From Paludibacteraceae bacterium (GTDB taxonomy: Bacteria; Bacteroidota; Bacteroidia; Bacteroidales; Paludibacteraceae), in NCBI GenBank assembly GCA_017630395.1, contig JAGBVI010000119.1, positions 1 to 64,000 of the forward strand: a DNA stretch of 64,000 nt, in the 5' to 3' direction. Made by a program: the position numbers and the translations under genes. Below are positions 9,808 through 19,481 of this stretch, piece after piece. The first letter of the stretch is position 1; each line of letters opens with the position of its first letter. The notes beneath the pieces were generated by a model. It was not told where the DNA came from and did not search any database. It was given only the letters and a program-made list of their open reading frames with translations.

Positions 9808-11640
9808 CTAAAAAGATTGCATTGTATATAGTTTCGAATAGGCTCCATTTTTAGCCAACAACTCTTCGTGACCACCTCGCTCAACGATTTCTCCATCTTT
9901 CATCACACAAATAACATCTGCATTCTTTATGGTTGACAATCGATGAGCAATCACAATGGAAGTTCTTGTTTTCATTAGCCTTTCTAATGCTTCTTGAACC
10001 AATTTTTCTGATTCTGTATCCAATGCAGAAGTTGCCTCATCTAAAATCAATATGGACGGATTCTTTAAAATTGCTCGAGCAATACTTATCCGTTGACGTT
10101 GACCTCCGGATAGTCTTGACCCTCTATCTCCTATATTAGTCTGATAGCCATTCTCCATAGCCATAATAAACTCATGCGCATTGGCGACTTTAGCAGCTTC
10201 TATTACCTGCTCCAAAGTTGCATTTTCAACACCAAAAGTAATATTATTAAAAACGGTATCATTAAACAATATGGCCTCTTGATTTACATTTCCCATATAA
10301 GACCTTAAATCATATAAAGCCATATCCTTAACATTAACTCCATCTATAGTAATCTCTCCCTTTTGTACATCATAAAACCGCGGCAACAAATCCACCATAG
10401 TTGATTTTCCTGAACCAGACTGACCAACCAAAGCTACAATCTGCCCCTTCCCAACTGTCAGTGAGACATCTTTAAGCACCCAATCCTCCCCATATTTAAA
10501 CCATACATTCTTATATTCAATTTTAGAAGAAAATGGCTTAATTTTCACTGGATTGGATACTTCTTTCAAAGGATTAACTGCATCAAGAATCATATCAATA
10601 CGTTCTAATGACGCCATTCCTTTTTGAATACTATACGAAGCCTTTGATAACTCTTTAAACGGATTTATGATACTATAAAATATGACCAAATAATAGATAA
10701 ATTCAGCAGCTGACAGAGATCCAGTATCATTTAAAATCAACATTCCTCCAAATATCAGCACAATTGCAATCGTCGCAGTTCCTAAAAATTCGCTCATCGG
10801 ATGCGCTAAAGTGTACCTACGATTGACCTTCATAACAGTTCGACGCAAAGTTTCATTTAGATGCCTAAAATTGCGAGTTACAGCCTTTTCCGCATTAAAT
10901 GCCTTGATAATTCTCAAACCTCCCAACGTCTCCTCAATTTGAGAGAGCAACTGTCCGGACTGACTTTGAGCATCTTTTGACGACTTTTTTAAAGACCGTC
11001 CAACTTTACCCATAAGCAAGCCTGCAAATGGCAAAACACAAAGAACAAACAGCGTCAACTTCCAACTGAGTAATAACAACACTCCCAAATAAACAACAAT
11101 CATGATAGGATTCTTTGACAACAACTCAATTGAACTCATGATAGAAACCTCAACTTCATTAACATCTCCTAACATTCTCGCCATTATATCTCCCTTGCGT
11201 TGCTTCCCAAAAAAGCCTAAATTCAAATCTACTACCTTATCGTATAATTGATTTCTAATATCTCTAACCAACCCAGTTCGCAATGGTATAATAAAATAAC
11301 TTGCTAAATATGCTATACCGGTTTTAAAAAAGGTCAAAACTACTAAAAATGCCCCCAACAAAAAGAGAGTATTCATCGCACCATTTGTTTCTATATAGTT
11401 AGAAACCCACCAATACGCATTATTTTTTATGACGTCCATACTCCACTCAAACGGCATATAAGAATAAGATACGTTGGTAGTTTTAAAAAGAATCTCTAGA
11501 ATAGGAATTATTAGTGCAAATGAGAAAAGACTAAACACTGTAGAGAGTATGTTGCACAAAATATTAAGTACAACATACCACTTATAAGGGAATACAAATC
11601 TCTTTATCAGTGTCAAGAAGTTAAATTGGGGCAATTTCAT
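9808..11640 (-). CDS. ABC transporter, fused permease and ATPase (MsbA-like lipid exporter)
   Basis: A half-transporter of 610 residues. Residues about 15-330 are a six-helix exporter membrane domain (WYVVLNILCNILSTVFSLFS onward). From about 370 comes an ATPase domain with Walker A GQSGSGKST, signature LSGGQRQRISIARA, Walker B ILILDEATSALD and H-loop IVIAHRLS. Order and length are those of type IV (MsbA/LmrA-like) exporters, which act as homodimers in the inner membrane. In Bacteroidota this subgroup is usually annotated as lipid A or multidrug exporter, and the substrate cannot be read from the sequence. The gene starts 3 bases after the purB stop, so the two are very likely one transcript. 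The next gene on the left is over 300 bp away. Confidence 0.85.
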   Translation of the reverse strand: MKLPQFNFLTLIKRFVFPYKWYVVLNILCNILSTVFSLFSFALIIPILEILFKTTNVSYSYMPFEWSMDVIKNNAYWWVSNYIETNGAMNTLFLLGAFLVVLTFFKTGIAYLASYFIIPLRTGLVRDIRNQLYDKVVDLNLGFFGKQRKGDIMARMLGDVNEVEVSIMSSIELLSKNPIMIVVYLGVLLLLSWKLTLFVLCVLPFAGLLMGKVGRSLKKSSKDAQSQSGQLLSQIEETLGGLRIIKAFNAEKAVTRNFRHLNETLRRTVMKVNRRYTLAHPMSEFLGTATIAIVLIFGGMLILNDTGSLSAAEFIYYLVIFYSIINPFKELSKASYSIQKGMASLERIDMILDAVNPLKEVSNPVKIKPFSSKIEYKNVWFKYGEDWVLKDVSLTVGKGQIVALVGQSGSGKSTMVDLLPRFYDVQKGEITIDGVNVKDMALYDLRSYMGNVNQEAILFNDTVFNNITFGVENATLEQVIEAAKVANAHEFIMAMENGYQTNIGDRGSRLSGGQRQRISIARAILKNPSILILDEATSALDTESEKLVQEALERLMKTRTSIVIAHRLSTIKNADVICVMKDGEIVERGGHEELLAKNGAYSKLYTMQSF

Positions 11641-11643
11641 ATC

Positions 11644-12987
11644 TTACATTCCTGTATAATTATGCGGAGTTATTGCCAACAACTCTGCTTTTACTTCATC
11701 ACTCACATCCAACATAGAGATAAACTCTTTGATCGAACTTTCTGTAATTTCAGAATTAGTTCTTGTCAACGCCTTCAAAGCTTCGTACGGATTTGGATAC
11801 CCTTCTCTTCTCAATATTGTTTGAATTCCTTCTGCAACAACAGCCCAACATTTGTCCAAATCTGCATACAACGCTTTCTCATTCAACAACAACTTACCAA
11901 TTCCTTTTAATGAACTTTGCAACGCTATTAAAATATGACCAAATGGTACCCCAACATTTCTCAAGACAGTAGAGTCTGTCAAATCTCGTTGCAATCTCGA
12001 AACCGGCAATTTTGAGGATAAATGCTCCAATATCGCATTTGCAACACCTAAATTACCCTCTGCATTTTCAAAATCAATCGGATTAACTTTATGAGGCATA
12101 GCAGATGAACCAACTTCTCCTGCCTTAATTTTTTGCTTAAAATATTCCATTGATATGTATTGCCAAAAATCACGATTCATATCAATCATAATCGTATTAA
12201 TACGCTTCAAACCATCAAAAATGGCACCTAAATTATCGTAGTTAGAAATTTGAGTTGTCCATTCCTCTCTTTGTAAACCTAATTTTTCACTAACAAACTT
12301 ATTGCCAAATTCCTTCCAATCTTTTTGAGGGAAGGCAACATGATGGGCATTAAAGTTTCCTGTAGCCCCTCCAAACTTAGCCGAAATTGGCAGTTGTTTT
12401 AGCTGAGACAACTGAACTTTTAAACGACTCACAAATACCATTATTTCCTTTCCTAATCGTGTTGGAGACGCTGGTTGACCGTGTGTTTTTGCCAACATTG
12501 CTATATCTTTCCATTCTGCAGCTTTCTCTTCCAACTCTGCTATTAAGTTTTCCAACAATGGATAATAACTTTTTTCTAAAGCTTCCTTAATTGAATAAGG
12601 TATCGACGTATTATTAATATCTTGTGATGTCAATCCAAAATGGATATACTCTTTATATTTTTGCAAAGACAAAGCATCAAATTTTTCTTTTATGAAATAT
12701 TCTACGGCTTTTACATCGTGGTTTGTCACTTTTTCGATTTCCTTAATCTTTTGAGCATCTTCTACAGAAAATTCTTGATAAATTCTTTGTAATTGTACAA
12801 AAATAGTTTTGTCAATACCTGATAATGCCGGAAGTGGAACTTCACAAAGTGCAATAAAATACTCAATCTCAACCAAAACTCTGTAACGAATCAAGGCAAA
12901 CTCAGAAAAGTACTCAGATAATTCTTCAGTTTTACTCCTATATCGTCCATCAATAGGAGAAATAGCCGTCAATGCATTCAATTCCAT
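11644..12987 (-). CDS. purB: Adenylosuccinate lyase
   Basis: A protein of 447 residues, close to the 456 of the E. coli enzyme. It opens MELNALTAISPIDGRYRSKT, typical of the E. coli-type PurB. The fumarase/aspartase superfamily signature GSSAMPHKVNPIDFENAEGN carries the catalytic Ser loop. HGQPASPTRLGKE and TSQDINNTS are the other conserved active-site stretches. It splits adenylosuccinate to AMP and SAICAR to AICAR, releasing fumarate, in cytosolic purine synthesis. It is first in a two-gene unit with the ABC exporter (3-base gap). A TACCTTTG promoter element lies about 40 bases upstream. Nothing is missing or unusual. Confidence 0.95.
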   Translation of the reverse strand: MELNALTAISPIDGRYRSKTEELSEYFSEFALIRYRVLVEIEYFIALCEVPLPALSGIDKTIFVQLQRIYQEFSVEDAQKIKEIEKVTNHDVKAVEYFIKEKFDALSLQKYKEYIHFGLTSQDINNTSIPYSIKEALEKSYYPLLENLIAELEEKAAEWKDIAMLAKTHGQPASPTRLGKEIMVFVSRLKVQLSQLKQLPISAKFGGATGNFNAHHVAFPQKDWKEFGNKFVSEKLGLQREEWTTQISNYDNLGAIFDGLKRINTIMIDMNRDFWQYISMEYFKQKIKAGEVGSSAMPHKVNPIDFENAEGNLGVANAILEHLSSKLPVSRLQRDLTDSTVLRNVGVPFGHILIALQSSLKGIGKLLLNEKALYADLDKCWAVVAEGIQTILRREGYPNPYEALKALTRTNSEITESSIKEFISMLDVSDEVKAELLAITPHNYTGM

Positions 12988-13024
12988 ACTATATCAAAAT
13001 TTATATTTCTTATTTTGTACCTTG

Positions 13025-13032
13025 CAAAGGTA
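13025..13032 (-). promoter_or_regulatory. Promoter -7 element of purB
   Basis: On the minus strand TACCTTTG followed by C, matching TAnnTTTGC. It sits 38 bases ahead of the purB ATG. No convincing TTTG lies at the expected upstream distance, so only the -7 half is supported. Confidence 0.5.
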
Positions 13033-13096
13033 AGAAACTGTTTTTAATTTTTTTACTCTCAAAGAAATTTTTATCGATTTATATCGAAAGTCAAAC

Positions 13097-14482
13097 TTAT
13101 TCTTGACTCTTTTTCCACTTTTCGATGGACTCTTCGAACTCTTTTATTCTTTTCTCTCTTTTATTAGCTCTGAACCAATCTGAGACCTCAATTCTTTGAG
13201 GAATATCTGCCCCTAAATCTTTCATTACTAATTTTCCAGAATCGTCTTTTATTAAAACTACTTTGTCATATAATTGATGAGTAGATGTAAAAGTATTCAT
13301 AACAATAGAATCAAAGCTAACCTCAAATTTCTGATAATATCTATCCGCTGTCCCCCACTTGGCAACATCTCCATAAAACTTCATCGGATAATCTTTTTGA
13401 GAAGAGTAAGTTACTAAATAAAGGGGCTCTTTTAACTCATTTGTTGTTGTCGAAGAAGATCTGGCATAAACATGTTCATGACCTTGTAACACTACATCAA
13501 CATTATAATCTTCTAAAACATCCTCAAAAAAAAGTCTTACCATCAAACCATTAAAAAAGCCTTTAGTTGAATGTACAGGATGGTGTAACACAACCACTTT
13601 CCATTTTTTATCAGATTTTGCCAACTCATTCTTCAACCAAACTCTTTGAGCAAAATAATTCCAAAAATCACGATTAGAATCTAAAAAAAAGAATTGTGCA
13701 TCTCCTCTTGAAAACGTATATAAAGAGTTATCAAGAACACCAAACTCTTTCATACGAAGAGTATCCTGAATGAAATAGGGAAACACCAATGGAAATCTCC
13801 CCTCCAAACGTCGTGTAACTCCTTTCAAGTATTCGTGATTACCCGGCACAGAAAGAATTGGACACGTAGCTGACAATGTATCAAAAGAACGAAAAACCTC
13901 TGACCAATATTTATCCATTGGACGCTCAATTAAATCTCCTCCAAAAAGCACAAATGCTCGTTCTTTGTTACTTAACATAGCTTGGTGAAAAAGAGAATCA
14001 AATGAGCCATTCAGCTCATCTTGTACATCGCCAAAAAAAAGAAAGGAAAATACACTATCGCACTTAGGCATTGAAAACTCAAACCACTGAGTTGTATCAA
14101 CACCGGAACAAACTCGGTATTTATAATCACACCCTTCTTTCAATTCTGTCATATTGGCTCGATAAAAAGTTGATTTCCCAGAACGAGATTCAAAAGTTAC
14201 CGCTTTAGCCTCTGCAACATAGAGTATATCATGATGACTAGGGGACCTATCTACATATTCAACACACGCACTTCGCACGATTGAATCATGTTGCCATGTG
14301 ATAGTTCTATGATTTGGCAACTCGCCGTTTGTCATCAATATTCTTGATGGTGATTGCAATACTGAATATGATGGCTCTGGGGGATTTCCAAACCAAACAT
14401 CCCATCTAGAAACCACCCAAATAGAAAGCGCAAACATCACCAAGAGCACTACTCCTCTCTTTATAACTACTACCCTACTCAT
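13097..14482 (-). CDS. Calcineurin-like metallophosphoesterase (purple acid phosphatase-like), membrane-anchored
   Basis: A protein of 461 residues. A hydrophobic segment at about 8-26 (VVLLVMFALSIWVVSRWDVW) anchors or exports it. Residues about 45-140 look like the fibronectin-type N-terminal domain of purple acid phosphatases (HRTITWQHDSIVRSACVEY). The catalytic domain has all metal motifs: FLFFGDVQDELNG, FGGDLIERP, VPGNHEY, VVLHHPVHS and VLQGHEHVYARS. These fit a dinuclear-metal phosphoesterase facing the periplasm. The substrate is unknown. A charged tail (EKRIKEFEESIEKWKKSQE) ends the protein. It lies 11 bases after the decarboxylase gene, so the two are probably co-transcribed, but no shared pathway is evident. 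Confidence 0.85.
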   Translation of the reverse strand: MSRVVVIKRGVVLLVMFALSIWVVSRWDVWFGNPPEPSYSVLQSPSRILMTNGELPNHRTITWQHDSIVRSACVEYVDRSPSHHDILYVAEAKAVTFESRSGKSTFYRANMTELKEGCDYKYRVCSGVDTTQWFEFSMPKCDSVFSFLFFGDVQDELNGSFDSLFHQAMLSNKERAFVLFGGDLIERPMDKYWSEVFRSFDTLSATCPILSVPGNHEYLKGVTRRLEGRFPLVFPYFIQDTLRMKEFGVLDNSLYTFSRGDAQFFFLDSNRDFWNYFAQRVWLKNELAKSDKKWKVVVLHHPVHSTKGFFNGLMVRLFFEDVLEDYNVDVVLQGHEHVYARSSSTTTNELKEPLYLVTYSSQKDYPMKFYGDVAKWGTADRYYQKFEVSFDSIVMNTFTSTHQLYDKVVLIKDDSGKLVMKDLGADIPQRIEVSDWFRANKREKRIKEFEESIEKWKKSQE

Positions 14483-14493
14483 TCAAATTTAAA

Positions 14494-15885
14494 TTAATAA
14501 CCTAAAATCTTTAACATAGATTTAAAACTTTGCTCCTTTGCAAATAACTTGGTTGTATACTCTCCATTCTCATCTTGATCAATTACAACCAACTTAGGAG
14601 CTGGTAACAAGCAATGCTTAATACCCCCATAACCACTCAATGCTTCTTGATAGGCTCCCATATGAAAAAATCCAATAAATTGCTCTCGATCCGGCTGCAT
14701 CTTTGGCAAGAATATCGCATTAGAATGGACTTCTGCATTGTAAAAATCCTCACTATCACACGTTAACCCGCCCAAATGAACTCTTTCATACTCTGAATCC
14801 CAATTATTGATTGCCAAAAATGGGAAACGCTGATTAATTGCCCACGTATCCGGCATTGTGGTGATAAATGAACTATCAATCATATTCCACAACTCTCTGT
14901 CGTTTTGTTGTTTTTGATTAACAATAGAGTAAAGCATTGCTCCACTCTCTCCCACTGTATAAGATCCAAATTCTGTAAAAATATGTGGCTCCGGTACTCC
15001 ATGAAGCGAACATGTATTTTTTATTTGCGCTACAATTTCTTCTGCCATATATTCGTAATCGTACGTAAAATCCAAATGCGCCTGAATAGGGAAACCTCCA
15101 CCAATATTCAAACTATCTAAATCCGGACAAATCTTACGTAATTCACAATACATGTTAATTCCTTTATTCAATTCATTCCAATAGTAGGAAGTATCTTTTA
15201 TACCGGTATTGATAAAGAAGTGCAACATTTTAAGTTTTACTTGCTTGTTATCTTTGATCTTCTCTATGTAATATGGAATGATATCTTTATACCGAATTCC
15301 TAATCTAGATGTATAAAAATCAAACTTAGGTTCCTCTTCTGCTGCAATTCTAATACCGACAGAAAATTTTTTATCGAAATCTTTTTGCAACAAATCCAAC
15401 TCAAATTTATTATCAAGTACAGGAATTACATTTTCAAAACCAAGTGAAATCAAATGCTGTATATTCTCTATATATTGAGGAATTTTAAATCCATTACATA
15501 TAACAAACCTCTTAGGATCCAAGTTGCCAGATTCGTACAAACATTCCAACAAGTTGATATCGAATGCAGACGAAGTTTCTACATTAACACCTTGTTTCAA
15601 AACCTCTTCCATAACAAAAGAGAAATGAGAACTTTTAGTACAATAACAATAATTATAGTCTGCTTGATAATCAACTTTTGCCATTGCTACATTGAAGAGT
15701 CTCCTGGCTCTTTGAATATTCATTGATATTTTCGGTAAATATGCGATGCGCAAAGGGGTGCCATACTGTTTTATTACATCCATTAAAGGTACACCATACC
15801 AATAAAGTTCATTATCCTTAACACTAAACTCGTCATTTGGAAATTCAAACGACTGCTCGATTAAATCCACATACTTATTCTTCAT
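14494..15885 (-). CDS. PLP-dependent decarboxylase, alanine-racemase fold (arginine decarboxylase-like)
   Basis: A protein of 463 residues of the Orn/Lys/Arg decarboxylase group 2 (fold III). The PLP lysine is K84 in NYCYCTKSSH. Further family landmarks are HFFINTGIKD, LNIGGGFP (phosphate-binding Gly loop), EFGSYTVGESG, GGLTCDSEDF (the Cys contributed across the dimer) and HMGAYQEALSG. Bacteroidota carry a short form of about 460 residues usually annotated as biosynthetic arginine decarboxylase, without the extra insertion of the 630-residue E. coli SpeA. That is the best call, giving agmatine for polyamine synthesis. No agmatinase gene is nearby to confirm it. Diaminopimelate decarboxylase is less likely because its usual EPGR motif is absent. 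A TAATTTTG promoter element is at 15931-15938. Confidence 0.7.
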   Translation of the reverse strand: MKNKYVDLIEQSFEFPNDEFSVKDNELYWYGVPLMDVIKQYGTPLRIAYLPKISMNIQRARRLFNVAMAKVDYQADYNYCYCTKSSHFSFVMEEVLKQGVNVETSSAFDINLLECLYESGNLDPKRFVICNGFKIPQYIENIQHLISLGFENVIPVLDNKFELDLLQKDFDKKFSVGIRIAAEEEPKFDFYTSRLGIRYKDIIPYYIEKIKDNKQVKLKMLHFFINTGIKDTSYYWNELNKGINMYCELRKICPDLDSLNIGGGFPIQAHLDFTYDYEYMAEEIVAQIKNTCSLHGVPEPHIFTEFGSYTVGESGAMLYSIVNQKQQNDRELWNMIDSSFITTMPDTWAINQRFPFLAINNWDSEYERVHLGGLTCDSEDFYNAEVHSNAIFLPKMQPDREQFIGFFHMGAYQEALSGYGGIKHCLLPAPKLVVIDQDENGEYTTKLFAKEQSFKSMLKILGY

Positions 15886-15930
15886 TTCTCAACTTAATAA
15901 ATTTAGGGTTTGAACAAATTAATAGACACA

Positions 15931-15938
15931 AAATTAGT
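15931..15938 (-). promoter_or_regulatory. Promoter -7 element of the decarboxylase/phosphoesterase pair
   Basis: Minus strand TAATTTTG, fitting TAnnTTTG, 45 bases ahead of the 15885 start and just downstream of the fabG terminator. The upstream half-site is not clear. Confidence 0.4.
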
Positions 15939-15958
15939 TTAATACTCAAAAAAAACAC

Positions 15959-16012
15959 CAATCCGACTCACTTACATTACTAATAAAGTTCCAATGCAAG
16001 TAAATCGGATTG
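15959..16012 (-). terminator. Rho-independent terminator of fabG
   Basis: Minus strand reads CAATCCGA ... TCGGATTG with a second inner pairing (CTTGCATT / AATGTAAG). A run of Ts follows just beyond the stem (GGTGTTTTTTTTG). It sits about 60 bases after the fabG stop and before the next gene's promoter. Confidence 0.75.
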
Positions 16013-16073
16013 CAAATCTAAGGATAATTTTTATTAAAAAAAATTATTTTACTGAAAGTTATATCACGATGAA

Positions 16074-16820
16074 TTACATATTCATACCACCACAACAATG
16101 AATAACTTGACCAGAAACATAAGAAGACATATCTGACGCTAAGAAAAGAGCTACGTTGGCAACATCTTCCGGAGTTCCGCCTCTCCTCAAAGGAATTGTT
16201 TTTGCCCACTCATTACGAACCTCCTCGGATAATTGCGCCGTCATCTCTGTGATAATAAAACCTGGTGCAATGCAATTGGCGCGAATTCCTCGAGACCCAA
16301 ATTCTTTTGCCGTTGATTTTGCCAAACCAATCATTCCCGCTTTAGATGCAGAGTAATTACATTGTCCTGCATTTCCAGAAACACCAACAACCGAACTCAT
16401 ATTAATAATGCTTCCGCCTCTTTGACGCATCATTATAGGTGCACAAGCATGTATAAAATTAAATGCAGATTTCAAATTTACAGTTAAAACAGCATCCCAT
16501 TGTTGCTCAGTCATACGTAACATCAAGCCATCCTTTGTTATTCCTGCATTATTTACTAAAATATCAATACTTCCAAACTCTTTATGGATTTCTTCTACTA
16601 CTTTATGTGTTTCATCAAAGTTCGCCGCATTGGATGCATAGCCTTTTGCTTTTACGCCTAAAGCAATAATCTCTGATTCTGTTGCTTGCGCATTCTCATC
16701 AATATTCAAATCTGTAAAAGCAATATTTGCCCCCTCACTTGCCAATTTCAACGCAATTGCCTTCCCAATTCCTCTTGCAGCTCCTGTAATTAACGCTGTT
16801 TTCCCATCTAATAATCCCAT
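16074..16820 (-). CDS. fabG: 3-oxoacyl-[acyl-carrier-protein] reductase
   Basis: A short-chain dehydrogenase of 248 residues, the usual FabG length. The NADPH-binding motif is TGAARGIGKAIA, then NNAGITKDGL. The catalytic set is Ser in INMSSVVGVSGN, then YSASK (Tyr and Lys). The C-terminal NCIAPGFIITEMT and YVSGQVIHCCGGMNM match FabG closely, including the conserved end of VSGQ-IHV-GGM. It reduces 3-oxoacyl-ACP in fatty acid elongation. The gene stands alone, with a promoter element 127 bases upstream and a strong terminator behind it. Confidence 0.92.
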   Translation of the reverse strand: MGLLDGKTALITGAARGIGKAIALKLASEGANIAFTDLNIDENAQATESEIIALGVKAKGYASNAANFDETHKVVEEIHKEFGSIDILVNNAGITKDGLMLRMTEQQWDAVLTVNLKSAFNFIHACAPIMMRQRGGSIINMSSVVGVSGNAGQCNYSASKAGMIGLAKSTAKEFGSRGIRANCIAPGFIITEMTAQLSEEVRNEWAKTIPLRRGGTPEDVANVALFLASDMSSYVSGQVIHCCGGMNM

Positions 16821-16946
16821 AGTATAAACGTTTTTAATAAGGGCATAAACCCCGATTTAAGTTAAACAATTATTTAGGTCTCTACAATTATTTGCTCGAT
16901 TTGCATCTCTACAAAACAATTCTTAGAATACACCTCATTTCACCCA

Positions 16947-16954
16947 CAAAGATA
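16947..16954 (-). promoter_or_regulatory. Promoter -7 element of fabG
   Basis: Minus strand TATCTTTG, matching TAnnTTTG, 127 bases ahead of the fabG start. The leader would be about 120 bases long. Confidence 0.45.
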
Positions 16955-17202
16955 GACATTAATTTTGGTTTAAGGAATAGTTATCGATTACTTCTGACAA
17001 ATACAGCAAAACAATTTAATTGAGTTCTATAAATTACGGTTTATATTTTTGTCATATTTGTTCGACTGCTTTTAAATTCGTTTTACTTATCTAACTTAAT
17101 TCATTCAAACATAACACTTGTTCCTTTTCGAATATACTCAAGCAAACAAAATAAACTTCAAAATCATCTCGACAAAACATTCAGAAATTTCCTTAACACA
17201 AT

Positions 17203-17394
17203 ATAAGTAGCCATTTAAATTTTATTTTAAATTTATTTTAAGTCTCTCCCTTATTTTCAGCCTCTTTGAGAGCTATTTAACCTATTTTTTATTATTCTTT
17301 TTTTAATAATAGCCCAATATTTTCCACAAAAGAATAACAAAAAAAAATTTTAAAACTCAATAGATAGGCTCGAAATAAAATTTAAACGACTTCT
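17203..17394 (-). repeat. Dispersed palindromic element, copy A (reverse orientation)
   Basis: About 192 bp. Read on the minus strand it starts AGAAGTCGTTTAAATTTT and ends in an imperfect inverted copy of the same sequence. The other copies are B (24152), C (26248), D (43326) and E (50648). The inner part pairs TTATTCTTTT with AAAAGAATAA. Where other copies have GCAT pairing with ATGC, this one has GCCT pairing with AGGC. It is the most diverged at its left end (ATAAGTAGCC). Confidence 0.8.
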
Positions 17395-17497
17395 AAATCT
17401 CAGGTGATAAACTTTTCGGGTCTACTGGATTTGCGACTACGAACTAAATTGTCAAAACCCACCTTAAATCAACTTTTAGCATCAATTGCCCTATTCT

Positions 17498-18217
17498 TCA
17501 ACTTTCAATAGGATTAAATTCATGTAAAATAAAGTTATTTGCTTTTTCCCAATCAGATTTCCTATCTACGTCAAAAATCTTTTTCATGGGATACATCCTT
17601 ATATCTAATCCACTTTCTATAAGGAACATCTGAAAATCCCTCATTCTGTTTATACCTTTTTGCTGTGCAATATGGATATATTTAGAAATATCCCGGGTAA
17701 ATCCATAAATTCCACCAGAAACATATCGGACTGATTCATCGCATTTTTGGTCAGAGATTTCAACAATATTCCAATCTAAATCACCTTTTATATAAAGGGG
17801 AGAATCGTCATCCACATAATCGGTTACAGGAAAGAGTCCACTCGAAGTTGTAGTCTTTAAACATCTAACATATTCGGCAAATTCTACCTCATCAAATATT
17901 GTATCAACAGTTGTAATACAAAACGGACAAGACAATATGGTAGGACACAAACTACATAGACTATCAAATGAACCCAGCGTACTTTTCGTAATCAATTGAA
18001 AGGGAATTGAATAATCTCTATTATCCCAATAATCCATCAACTCTCTCATCTCTTCATTAATAATAATAGATACACTTGTTGCTCCATTATCAATAAATAT
18101 ACGCAACAATCTATCAATCATCGATTCGTCTCCGAGAGTAACCAATGGTTTAGGCAACAAAATGCCATCGGCTCTTAAACGAGACCCCTCTCCTGCCGCA
18201 ATTATTCCAAAATGCAT
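17498..18217 (-). CDS. Nucleotidyltransferase family protein (sugar-phosphate nucleotidyltransferase type)
   Basis: A protein of 239 residues starting MHFGIIAAGEGSRLRA. The upstream TTG at 18223 is an unlikely start. The N-terminus is the NTP-transferase signature, (A/G)AGxGSR(L/M) followed by LPKPLVTLGDESMIDRLL, where Arg and Lys bind the nucleotide. TTVDTIFDE supplies the metal-binding Asp region and YVSGGIYGF the sugar-side loop. The C-terminus has FDVDRKSDWEKAN, like Rossmann-fold NDP-sugar pyrophosphorylases and MobA-like enzymes. It would activate a sugar phosphate in the cytosol, but the sugar and nucleotide cannot be told. It is isolated from its neighbours by spacers of 676 and 176 bp, so context gives little help. 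Confidence 0.75.
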   Translation of the reverse strand: MHFGIIAAGEGSRLRADGILLPKPLVTLGDESMIDRLLRIFIDNGATSVSIIINEEMRELMDYWDNRDYSIPFQLITKSTLGSFDSLCSLCPTILSCPFCITTVDTIFDEVEFAEYVRCLKTTTSSGLFPVTDYVDDDSPLYIKGDLDWNIVEISDQKCDESVRYVSGGIYGFTRDISKYIHIAQQKGINRMRDFQMFLIESGLDIRMYPMKKIFDVDRKSDWEKANNFILHEFNPIES

Positions 18218-18393
18218 AAACAATAATTTTCTTATTATAACAAATAAGAATCTATATTGTTTCTCTATTAAATTGGACTAAAAAAACTTTTAAAAAATTA
18301 TGATTTATGTTTACTTAAGCCTCTTATATCTCAAGATTACAAAACCCACAACAGATCAACTTAAAGTAAAAGTCGAATAAGAGCGACTTAAAC

Positions 18394-19113
18394 CTATTCA
18401 AAATTGAATGACAATACTATTAACCGAGAAGTCAACTTGGAAAGTGCATGAGTGTATTTCATATCGGAAATATCAGCAATCTCCGGTCGGTCTCGCTCTA
18501 ATACATCTCCTAAACCAAAATAAAATTTTAACTCAGGACATAATTTAAAATAGGGCAAGTAAAAATCGATTCCAACTCCAAACTCAACGCCATAATCTAC
18601 TTGTTTTAACATAATAGAATTTTCGCTATCTCTACCCATATCTACTGTCATAGCTGCCCCTGCAAGCATATAGGGGCGATAATTATGTTTTCGTTGTCCT
18701 CTAATTTTAAATGAAAGAGGAAATTCCATTATATTAGACTGAACAGTGATTGTACCATCTTCACACTCCACACCTTCAGAATCTCGAAAAACTAAATTTC
18801 TCTGATTAAAAAGTAAAACAGGGGTAAACCTCATATTTAACCAACTAAAAATACGCAAATCGGAAATTATACCGACTGAAAAACCCGGCATAAGTCGCGT
18901 ATCTTCACCAAACCACACTTTACCATCTTCATCAACAACACTAGAATGCATTGGATTAAAATCCATCATATTTAACCCCAAAATAAACCCAAAATGATAG
19001 AGTTTATTATCAACACTAACCAAATTATTCACTTGTCCGTGGGCATGTTGAGCCCTTAATGGCATTTCAACCAATGACAATAAAACTAATATGCAAAAAA
19101 CTATCTTTTTCAA
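18394..19113 (-). CDS. PorT-like outer-membrane beta-barrel protein
   Basis: A protein of 239 residues with signal peptide MKKIVFCILVLLSLVEMPLRAQ. Then comes KLYHFGFILGLNMMDFNP and a series of short amphipathic strands: ARG-flanked FTPVLLFNQRNLVF, NIMEFPLSFKIRG, YRPYMLAGAAMTVD, VDYGVEFGVGIDFYLPYFKLCPELKF and SRLIVLSFNFE. Length, the opening 'hFGf-lG-N--dF' and the ending fit PorT, a T9SS protein of P. gingivalis (about 240 residues, outer-membrane beta-barrel 2 group). PorT is often beside ubiE, which is not here, so a different small barrel of the same group remains possible. The T9SS cargo and PorP genes at the start of the window make PorT sensible. Confidence 0.65.
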   Translation of the reverse strand: MKKIVFCILVLLSLVEMPLRAQHAHGQVNNLVSVDNKLYHFGFILGLNMMDFNPMHSSVVDEDGKVWFGEDTRLMPGFSVGIISDLRIFSWLNMRFTPVLLFNQRNLVFRDSEGVECEDGTITVQSNIMEFPLSFKIRGQRKHNYRPYMLAGAAMTVDMGRDSENSIMLKQVDYGVEFGVGIDFYLPYFKLCPELKFYFGLGDVLERDRPEIADISDMKYTHALSKLTSRLIVLSFNFE

Positions 19114-19481
19114 TTCTTCCTAAATAATCTACTATGTACCAAACTTAGAACTATTAGACGATTAGTCTCTAAATTATATCCTCACGCTTCATCAAAAGTA
19201 AAAACGAAAAAACTCACTTTTTATTTTCTCTATAAAAACTTTTTTCTATTCCTACGATTTAAGAATCGCCATAAATTGCATTATATATAGGCATGGTCCA
19301 TAAATTCACCATTTATAACAACGTACAAATAGGGAGAGGACAACCCTTCCTGTACTTTTTTTGATTAATTTAGGCATATACTATTTATCAATTTATCAAA
19401 ATGCCAACTTTGGTCCAAACCTTCACCCTGCAATCTATATAAAATAAATTCAAATTTCCGAGAAATGAATTTATAAAACTC
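19114..19481. other. Gene-free stretch upstream of the PorT-like gene
   Basis: A 368 bp AT-rich spacer between two minus-strand barrel genes. No frame, tRNA, terminator-like hairpin or clear promoter match was found. I see nothing definite in it. Confidence 0.5.

Larger units (their letters stand above)
16821..17497. other. Gene-free stretch upstream of fabG
   Basis: A 677 bp stretch. It holds the fabG promoter element (16947-16954) and repeat copy A (17203-17394). The remainder is AT-rich with no supportable frame. No hairpin with T-tract is seen after the stop of the nucleotidyltransferase gene at 17498. Confidence 0.6.

Noticed and set aside
16018-16209. Minus-strand frame overlapping the end of fabG
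   Set aside because: It overlaps the conserved FabG C-terminus in another frame and runs towards the terminator; no sign of an own gene.
18370-18389. Small hairpin (AAGTCG/CGACTT) after the PorT-like stop
   Set aside because: Six-base stem and an interrupted T-run; too weak to call a terminator.
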